This document shows positions 56,447-64,000 of a stretch of 64,000 nucleotides of DNA, piece by piece. The stretch is taken from positions 14,257,417 to 14,321,416 of the forward strand of contig NC_092571.1 of assembly GCF_037975245.1 (NCBI RefSeq), written 5' to 3'. The notes beneath the pieces were generated by a model. The model saw only the letters and a list, made by a program, of their open reading frames with translations. It did no database searches and was not told the origin of the DNA. The stretch is from Apostichopus japonicus (taxonomy: Eukaryota > Echinodermata > Holothuroidea > Aspidochirotida > Stichopodidae). Position numbers and translations under genes: made by a program. Numbering within the stretch: position 1 is the first letter of the stretch; the number at the start of each line of letters is the position of its first letter.

Positions 56447-58859
56447 GAATACATAAAAGCCTGTTCATTACGCATGTTCATGGGGTGTTTGCGTGTGAGT
56501 TGCCCTCGCTCTCTGCTTTGAAGAAAATGATATTTATTTAAATGATTAGATTATTTATTATTACGTATATTGTTTTGATATGGTGTAAATGTGTGAGACA
56601 AAATACAGTTAGTAGAACCTACGCCAGCATTGTCATGTATTCATTTCCAATGAATAACGTGTAATTCTCCCAATCCGCTGAATGTAAGTGTCATTAGACT
56701 TGGGAAAAGGGCAAACCACAAATCGTTTGAAGGTACAAAAGAAGCGCCCCATTATATTGAGCATTGCAGTTAGCATTTACCTGCAGAGACATAGAAAATA
56801 GATAAAGATGACGTAACGGAGACTGGCGCTTGAAGCATATAATATCAGCGTAGCCAGGGGATGGCGTTTGGGACGGAGGGGTTGGTGAACCTGTAGGCGA
56901 ACCGGCCTTTGTTTTAGAAAATTAGTTGATTGGATAGTGTATGTGAACGTGGGAATGTATGTCGTCGTGGCTGTGCGTGTCATGTAAACAAAAGAACATA
57001 TAATTCTCTAATTTGTATAACAACTGCTTCTCTTCATACACCCTCATATATATAGTATTACAGTCATTATATTTATAACTCTCTTCTACTATAGTTCAAT
57101 GGACGAAATAAAGTTCGTAGAATTGTGAAGACACGGTCGTACTTTTTCTTTTCGCGATGACTTCACCAAAATTGCTGTGTATTTCAGTTCAATGAAATCA
57201 TAAGTAACAAAACAAAAGCAAGCAGGATGCTTGATATTTGTGCTTTAAATCTGTCACGGTTTTGTAGTCTGACTTTTTTCTGAAGATCCTCTAACTGAAT
57301 TTTGAAGTTTATCTTATCTGTCAACCACCATAAGTTAACTTCTATTTAAAGTAGATTCTTAAAACCGTAGCTATTCCAGGTAAAATGAGGCGTAAAACGA
57401 GGCGTTTTGGTTAGCACAGAGCGAAATGCTACGGTGGATAAGTGCTATACGGCAGATATTAGAGGACACTTACAGCGAGTAACCTGTACACCTTGCCAAG
57501 GAGAAGATTTTCTTTATTATAAATTCAATAAAATGAGTGTTGAAGGTACAACGAGGTTAGTTCATGAGAGGTCCGTGAAGGGCCCGATTAGATAAGAACC
57601 TAGAGTCAAGGGAACCGGTGATACGGAGAGTACCAAATTGAAACCGCAATAAGTACCATGTGAGCGCCAAATTGATATAAGATGAGTTCTACCGCTGGTA
57701 GTTGGGTCATGCTTTTGAAAGTTGATCCTGCTTTCTATAGCATATCTGTAAATAATGCGCCAACCGCATACTGATCAACTGTAAATGACAAACTAAATAG
57801 TAGTCCGTGACTGGAAAAATAATTAGACTTTTACACATCAAGATTGGTGCAAAAATGGTGGAAAGATGAAGTTTTCAAATTAATTTAACTAATTTAAACA
57901 CCATTATGAAACAATGCATATAAATTGACAAATAATTGACAAACTGATTAAAACAAAACCCAAATAACTAATTATGAACGCAACAGCGCTAAAACATAAA
58001 ACAGTGAAATTTACTTGGAAACAGCGTAAACTAGTCCTCTAAAACACGACATCACATTATCCCAAACACCAATAGGAAAAGATCCAAAACCTCTTGGACA
58101 CCTACAATATATCTTGAATCAATAAAAAAAAACTAATATTACAAAATCAGACAGCACTCAAAAGGATATGTACAAAACCGAGGGAAGAACAAACGGCCCA
58201 TCTGGAATCGTAAAGAATACTCATTCTGTCCTACGGAATAATCAATTATTTGAAATCTCTTTGACCTTAATGGCCAGACGATACCAAGAACGGTCTCTTA
58301 AAGAAAAATATGACCAGAAATGATGATAAAAGAAAACATTGAACACCAAACGATTGTCTATAGAGTCTAGCACAAACACTAAAGATATATTATATAATAA
58401 ATGCTATCATTTTCTCTTCTCTGATTATCTTTTCAAATGATACACTTAATTTTGAAATGGTGGTTGCCATTCATTTTCATTTAACAATTTAAATATTTGT
58501 TCAGCATAGTTATAGTTTTGTCTTTTATACTCGATTCAATGAGTAAAACGTCAGGTAAATATTCATTGTTTCTTTTTCGAATATTGTTTGATCTTGTGTA
58601 GAATAAATGAAGGAAGTGATTTCATTTCTCGATCGAAACAGTTTGGGGTAACTTGTTTTCGTAGGAAAGGTAATATAGACACCTATTCTGCTTCCTGGTT
58701 TTACTTTCATAATTCAGAGCAAACTCATTTTAAATATATTGAAAGTCTTTTTTCTCATAACTGGCATTGGAAATGTTCACAATTTAAGTTGTGTTTATTA
58801 CACAAGCAAATCGAAAGTCCATTAAACATGGCACTATTTCTTGTGAACTTCTGTTAGAT
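56447..58859. other. non-coding, conserved with 28,415-30,905
   Basis: Patchy indels against unit 1 (extra sequence near 57,790-57,880, loss near 58,390). No gene recognised. Confidence 0.45.
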
Positions 58860-58870
58860 CAGAGAGGTGT
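58860..58870. other. empty site of the unit 1 LINE insertion
   Basis: cagagaggtgt is present once here and twice around 30,917-31,243. Confidence 0.88.
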
Positions 58871-58924
58871 CTACAATACACCCTTTGTTCAATTAAATCA
58901 GTAAAACAATATTTTGAAACTTCT

Positions 58925-59270
58925 TGACGCCTGTTTCTCACTTTCAGCTAACGCAGCTGTTTGGGCTAACCAAAGGTAATAACAAGATCCAAACATACAC
59001 GTATTATTTGATACCACTTTACAGATTTTAAATCGGCATGTAAAGAATATTCGGTTTGATTGGTTAGAATAACGCCTGTTTCTCACTTTCAGCTAACGCA
59101 GCTGTTTGGGCTAACCAAAGGTAATAACAAGATCCAAACATACACGTATTATTTGATACCACTTTACAGATTTTAAATCGGCATGTAAAGAATATTCGGT
59201 TTGATTGGTTTGATTGACGCCTGTTTCTCACTCTGAGCTTACGCAGCAGTTTGGGCTGATCAAAGGCGCT
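58925..59270. repeat. 145-bp tandem repeat, about 2.4 copies
   Basis: Unit starts at 58,925, 59,071 and 59,215 (partial). The third, partial unit carries the same diverged bases as the last partial unit of unit 1, so the extra copy is internal. Confidence 0.88.
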
Positions 59271-59279
59271 ACATACCTG

Positions 59280-59643
59280 TGGCGTAGCTAGGGGGAGGGG
59301 TCAAGGGGGCACTGAAATGGGAGAATGAGAGTAAAAAAATAAGCACTTTTTAGAAAAACATGACGAAATTGATGTTTGTCGTCAGGCATGAATTTTCCAG
59401 TTATAAAATCTGAACTGTAAATGTAAATGTAAAGGTTTTTATTAGCAAATTTATAGATAGGTGGAAATATCATAGGCGTAGGAGCACAATTTTATTTGGG
59501 GGGGGGGGGGCTGTAACGACTTGCTCGAAATAAATAACCAACATTGTTTTCGCGCGCTTTGCGCGGATTTTATTTATCTTTCAGTAGTGAAGGGGCACAA
59601 TTTCTGCTCTTGCACTCGGACGCCAAAACCTCTAGCTACGCCA
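59280..59643. mobile_element. MITE-like element with ggcgtagc termini (unit 2)
   Basis: Counterpart of 31,519-32,033 with an internal deletion after the ttatagat word. G-tract at about 59,499-59,510. Confidence 0.58.
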
Positions 59644-60479
59644 ATGCTATATACACGTTTCATTTTATACGGGTTCACTGTTGATACGTACAATCTACCT
59701 TGTAATGTTTCATCTGGTATAACAGTCTACGAGGACCTTAAATATGGAAATGCTGTAAGTCAAGATACGCTTAACTTTATAACACTTTACAATGTAATTT
59801 TTGAAAATCCTATTACCAACGTTCACAAGGTGATAGTCACATCCAAGCCCCTTATTTGAAATACTTGTATATTAGATTGGCGTATTGATGACAGTTCCAT
59901 GTGTACTCAATATTATAATATTCAATTGATATGATTGTATATTGGTTGACCCCAATTAGATCACGATGTCAGAGTGGGCTGGTTTTGGATCCCACAGGTC
60001 ACGTAAAAAGCACATTTAGTTTCCTCAGAGGTTACATCCGTTGAGCTCCGCGATGGCTACGAGAGATGTTTATCCGGTACTAAAACTAATTGCGTAATTT
60101 TCTTATTTCGCTGTATTCCTGTGCTAGGCTTAGGCAGTCAATGAGGTGGGTGTGTGTGAGCCGACTCCATTGGTCGCAGCGCACTGTTGCTCTGTACAGG
60201 TAATCTCTGATTGGTCGAAGCCGTATTTTACAGTTTATTCAGGGACGTGTGTTTACGGGGATTTCTGGGGTAATTAAGGTTATTTCGTTTTCGGTCGGGT
60301 GCAAGACGAGAAGCTTCGCCTTACTAGACCAATGTATATATTTAACGTATTCGATGTAGAATTAGAACGAGATGAGTTAATCTGTACCCGTCCCCCATCT
60401 ACCGCCCTTTCCCTACGGTTGGTTTCGAGACAGATTTCCATTGGTGGCAGCGGCGGGATTCTATTTCTGGTGATTCTGG
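59644..60479. other. non-coding, with a LINE tail scrap at 59,981-60,013
   Basis: Conserved with 32,034-32,939. A deletion of about 80 bases near 60,377 relative to unit 1. No gene recognised. Confidence 0.5.
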
Positions 60480-63177
60480 TGATTTCTGGTTGATTCTTTG
60501 CAAGCTCTCGGTGGTCGTAATACGTACGATCTACGTTTTACCAGTGACGTGGCCCGTCAGAAGGGTGTCACGTTGCTGAGTAACGTCGAGGGGATGACAG
60601 TTACCCAGCTACTCCATTACGAGCGATCTGTGTAGGTAAATCTCATCCATGTAGGACTAGAGGTGCGGCAGGAACTTGTCTCAACTGTTTTAGGTCGGTT
60701 TGGGGCTGTCAAGGCTGCCAAAATGTGCTCCTATGCACAGGCCCCTGGGTATTGAACGGGCACCGACAGCTTAGGATCGACCTGAAACAGGACATTCCCT
60801 CCTTCCTAATTATTGCAGGGCATAAAGCACACGTGCGATATCCATGTCAGCCCCGTACCTGCTTCGGGTGTGAGGAGACCGGGCACGAAGCTAAGGGTTG
60901 GCCGAACAAGAAATGTGGGCGCTGTCTTCGTCTTGGGCATGATAGCACCGCATGCCAAAACGAGGTTGTGTGCTCAAACTGTGGGAAGGATGGACATGTC
61001 TTCGCGCTTGTCCCTCCTCTTATGTTTCTATGAGTAATAGTGGAATAAGTCTAGGCGTCAAGTTCCGACGCACCTACTGCCTCGGATGGGAGCTTCACGA
61101 GAGGAGGGGGAATTTGATGGGGTTTTACCCTCCCCTGCACCTGGTTCACCCTCTTACGTCGTTGCAGACCCCAACTCTGATCCCACACCACCTCCACCAC
61201 ACCGCGAAGCGGACACATGGTCTCTACCGGCTTCCCCCATCAACTCGTCCAGTTCCGTCCCCATTCCGGCGCCGGTGTCGCCAGATCCGGAAGCTCTGTC
61301 TGACGGCGACTCCGGAGGCTCGGTGGTCATCAAGTCTCTGGAGGCTCGGTGATCACCGAGCCGAAACGTGCCACTGGGAGGAGCTGGTACGACAAGATGG
61401 GGGAATCCTCTATAAAAAGGTCGGCTTCAAGTGACGAATCGGACAATGATATGTCGTCTATGGCGCTTGAAGCTTACGGAATCGTCGTCGGCGTAGTTTT
61501 GCCTCATTGCACTCTCATGGCCCATACACTTTCAGTTGCCACTTTGAACGTGAATGGCATGAGGGATCATCGCAAGCGCAGTCGCATTTTCCAGTAATGT
61601 CAGTCAATGGAGGTCAACTGCGTTTGCCTGCAAGAAACACATTTGACACGCTGCCTTCCTTTTTTCCTTGTAGTGCATCATGTGTCATGGTCGGAGACTT
61701 TAACTGTGTCCCAGACTCGGGTCTTGACAGAATCGGGGCTTCTGTGTCTGCTGGTCCTGACGCTGGGATCACAGAACTGGACAGATTCACTTCGACACAC
61801 CCTTTAGCCGATGTATGAAGGCATATGCACCCGTGTAGTACAGTGTATACGTGGGTGAGGCCCAACAGAGAAGATGCCTCCAGGATAGATCGAGTGTATA
61901 CGCCCGTAAGTTGTAGATTTTCGGGTTGCGTGACACTGAGCTGTCCGCTCTCTGACCATTACACTGTTGTAGCAAGTTTTGTTTTGCCTTCCATTTTCCC
62001 CATTGGGCGGGGCCTATGGAAGCTTAACGGTCAGAATATTGGCGAGGCAGAGTTCCGCCAAGGTTTCGAAACCAGGTACAAAGGATGGCAAAGATTGAAG
62101 CCGGCCTTTGCCTCTACATCCCAATGGTGGGATGGTTTCAAGTTGCGCATCAAACGCTACGCAATTCAGTATTGCGTGACCCGCGCACGGCGTCGAAGAG
62201 AAAAATTCTCGAAGCTGTGCGCGGAGGTGAAGTTTGGCGACCCTTTGGCTGTCATCGCTTTGCAGACTTATCTCGATGAAAAGTACCACGGTGCCCGCGT
62301 CAGGGCCTGTGTCGAAGCGGTGGAGGCTGAGGAGCGCAATTCACTGAGGTTTTACCATTCCGTTAGCTCATCGGCGGGTGACAGACGTGTCCCATCAGTG
62401 TGCGCTACTAATGGGACCGTGGTTGGCGACCCTCACGGCATTGTCTGCGTGTACAAAGATTATTATTCGAGTCTGTTTGCGCGTGGCAATATCGACTTGT
62501 CGGCACAGGCCGAATTATTGAGCAGAATCTCAAAAACTGTTTCCCACGAAGTTAATGATATTTTGGGGCGGAATAACCACTGTTGAGCTTTGAGAGGCGC
62601 TTTCGAAGATGAAGAATGGCAAGTCCCCGGGCTCCGACGGGCTTCCGGGAAGGTTCTACCGAACCTTCTTGGCTATAATCGGACCCGACATCAGAGTCGT
62701 CTTCGAAGACGCCTTCCAAAACGAACTGTTAAAATAAAGTCAACGTCTGGGCATGATTACTTTGCTGCCCAAGTATGGGGACCCCTTGGATCCTCATAAC
62801 AAGCGCCAGATCACTTTGTTAAATGTGGACTACAAGTTGCTGGCTAAGGCTTTGTGCAACCGCCTTGCACTGGCTATGCCGCACCTTGTGGGTGATCTCC
62901 AGACGTGTGCAGTGAAGGGTCATTGCATCCAGCAGAACTTGGGGTTGATGCGCGACTTGACCAACTTTGTTATTGAGCGTGATCTGCCATGTGCATTGGT
63001 CTCTCTTGACCGGCAGAAGGCCTTTGACATGGTGGATCGCGGTTTTTTAATGAATGTATTAGAGATGTTTCAGTTGCACCCAAATTTTTGTAAATGGATT
63101 TCTGTTTTGTATCAGGAAAGTTTCACTTCCGTGATCGTTAATGGGTTTTGTTCAGAGGTTTTTAACGTGGAGAGGGA
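60480..63177 (+). pseudogene. decayed Tx1/L1-like LINE (unit 2), cut by an antisense LINE
   Basis: Same element as 32,940 in unit 1, with the same 5' truncation point and the same deletion in the endonuclease. The linker plus early RT region is open for 253 codons (61,825-62,586): SRIDRVYTPV, GLWKLN, CVTRARRRREKFSKLCAEVKFGD and onward to NDILG, then a frameshift. RT continues through LLPKYGDPLDPHNK and DRQKAFDMVDRG to EVFNVERE at 63,177, where a minus-strand LINE 3' end begins. The remaining RT is beyond the window if it exists. Confidence 0.85.
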
Positions 63178-64000
63178 GCTTTTTACGTGACCCGTCATAC
63201 GGGATACAAAACGTCACGGCCAAACGGCACTACCAAATCCTCCCATTCTTACAAACGAACCTCAGGTCAAGCGAGCCAAAAAAAGTACATATGCTCACCG
63301 ACCTGCAGAGACAAAACGCCCAACCCCCCACTGAAATATTAAAAAACTACAAAAGGACGACCAGCACGCAGCGAAACAAAACACCCTTCCCCAGCACACC
63401 ACCGTCCAAAAAAGGCAGCCCTAGATAAACGGCGAAAATCGCCTTCGATCTGAAAGCGAATGTCAGACTTCACCGCCTCCAGGACTTCCTGCCAACTGGC
63501 AAATTTCCCCCTAAAAATAACATCACATCTATTCCTCCAAATAAGTTTTTTTACAACAGAACAAACATAAATAATACGCTGCGACACAGCAACGGAACAA
63601 ACTGGAGGATCTAATCCATATAAAACAAAACCCTGTCCTACCGACCAGGAACGGTCTCCCGTTAAACGGTCGGTCCAGGACTGAAACCACTCCCACAAGT
63701 TCAAAACAAAGGGGCAATGCCAAAAAACATGGGCAGTACTCTCTAAGCTGTCACAGCCGGTCCTCGGGCACAGTCCATCACCCAATCGCCAGTGATACCT
63801 TTTCAGATTGGTCACCAAGGCACCGTGTGCAATTCTCCATGCAAGATCACGGAGCCTGCAACCATTCAGTCTTGAATGCACCGAACGCCATACTTCGACA
63901 GGATGACGTCCCTGTACAAAAATTGCATTCAAGGCCCTATCCCGCAAGGAACTGAGAACGAGGGCCGGCCGTGACAGGTCAACAGGGGGTAACTCAATAA
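63178..64000 (-). mobile_element. LINE inserted antisense in the RT gene of another LINE
   Basis: The 3' terminus (gctttttacg on the plus strand), hairpin cccgt-atg-acggg, 3' UTR and C-terminal ORF2 of a minus-strand copy that runs off the window. Its sequence is nearest the nested copy at 3308-5312. The left junction falls in the NVERG-VRQG codons of the plus-strand LINE. Confidence 0.88.
63339..64000 (-). CDS. LINE ORF2 C-terminal part, cut by the window end
   Basis: Open minus-strand frame covering the ORF2 C terminus: ALNAIFVQGRH, WRIAHGALVTNLKRYHWRLGD, the Cys/His motif CPRTGC...HVFWHC and the ending RAGRPFVVF. It is open from the window edge apart from start assignment; the catalytic RT core would lie beyond 64,000. 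Few changes from 3309-5147 suggest a recent insertion of the same subfamily. Confidence 0.82.
   Translation of the reverse strand, partial: IELPPVDLSRPALVLSSLRDRALNAIFVQGRHPVEVWRSVHSRLNGCRLRDLAWRIAHGALVTNLKRYHWRLGDGLCPRTGCDSLESTAHVFWHCPFVLNLWEWFQSWTDRLTGDRSWSVGQGFVLYGLDPPVCSVAVSQRIIYVCSVVKKLIWRNRCDVIFRGKFASWQEVLEAVKSDIRFQIEGDFRRLSRAAFFGRWCAGEGCFVSLRAGRPFVVF

Noticed and set aside
1-64000. tRNA or rRNA genes
   Set aside because: No cloverleaf with A and B boxes and no rRNA-like stretch was found by eye; a covariance search would be needed to exclude diverged ones.

Overview
The window is animal nuclear DNA, AT-rich, with introns and packed with transposons. The mix points to a marine invertebrate: a Tx1/L1-like non-LTR retrotransposon with a CCHC gag-like ORF1, a Penelope-like element, several hAT-like and CACTA-like DNA transposons, and a tandem family of secreted or membrane immunoglobulin-like genes whose exons end in phase 1 at GT donors. 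An invertebrate deuterostome such as an echinoderm is my guess; no single feature proves it. There are no bacterial operons, no rRNA and no tRNA gene that I can support.

Layout. The window is essentially two tandem copies of a unit of about 30 kb, all host genes on the minus strand. Unit 1 is about 1-37,700 and unit 2 about 37,750-64,000. Each unit holds, left to right: a broken Ig-domain exon (314-730; 38,064-38,450), a zone of unit-specific retroelements (RT fragments, Penelope; in unit 2 also an extra Ig pseudogene at 39,245-39,839), an intact two-domain Ig-like gene exon (12,807-13,641; 43,162-43,996), a one-domain Ig-like exon (16,535-17,009, broken; 45,563-46,037, intact), LINE scraps, a U2-snRNA-headed element (21,257; 50,975), a CACTA-like element (complete in unit 1, truncated in unit 2), about 3 kb of conserved non-coding DNA with a small membrane-type ORF, and a decayed plus-strand LINE (32,940-36,564; 60,480-63,177). 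Insertions present in only one unit leave the other as a ready-made empty site, so several element ends and target-site duplications can be read directly.

The most striking objects are: (i) a composite LINE at 1316-8262, bounded by a 14-bp target-site duplication, with a second LINE of the same family lying antisense inside its RT domain so that the two RT halves form a near-palindrome of about 1.9 kb per arm; (ii) two more places (36,564/36,565 and 63,177/63,178) where a LINE 3' terminus again abuts an antisense RT region of the same family; (iii) a structured RNA candidate that begins like U2 snRNA, carries an altered branch-site recognition sequence, and is followed by a tail with the same hairpin design as the LINE 3' end, suggesting a snRNA-headed SINE; (iv) Ig-like domains that lack the usual F-strand cysteine and instead share a four-cysteine cluster near the mature N terminus; (v) a nearly identical patch between the two units that ends abruptly at 54,758 inside a transposon.

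How the parts relate: the Ig-like genes are the only likely host protein genes. They encode signal peptide plus ectodomain exons; their transmembrane and cytoplasmic exons are not identified with confidence. Everything else is mobile DNA and its relics, which have broken some Ig copies and record the order of duplication, conversion and insertion events.
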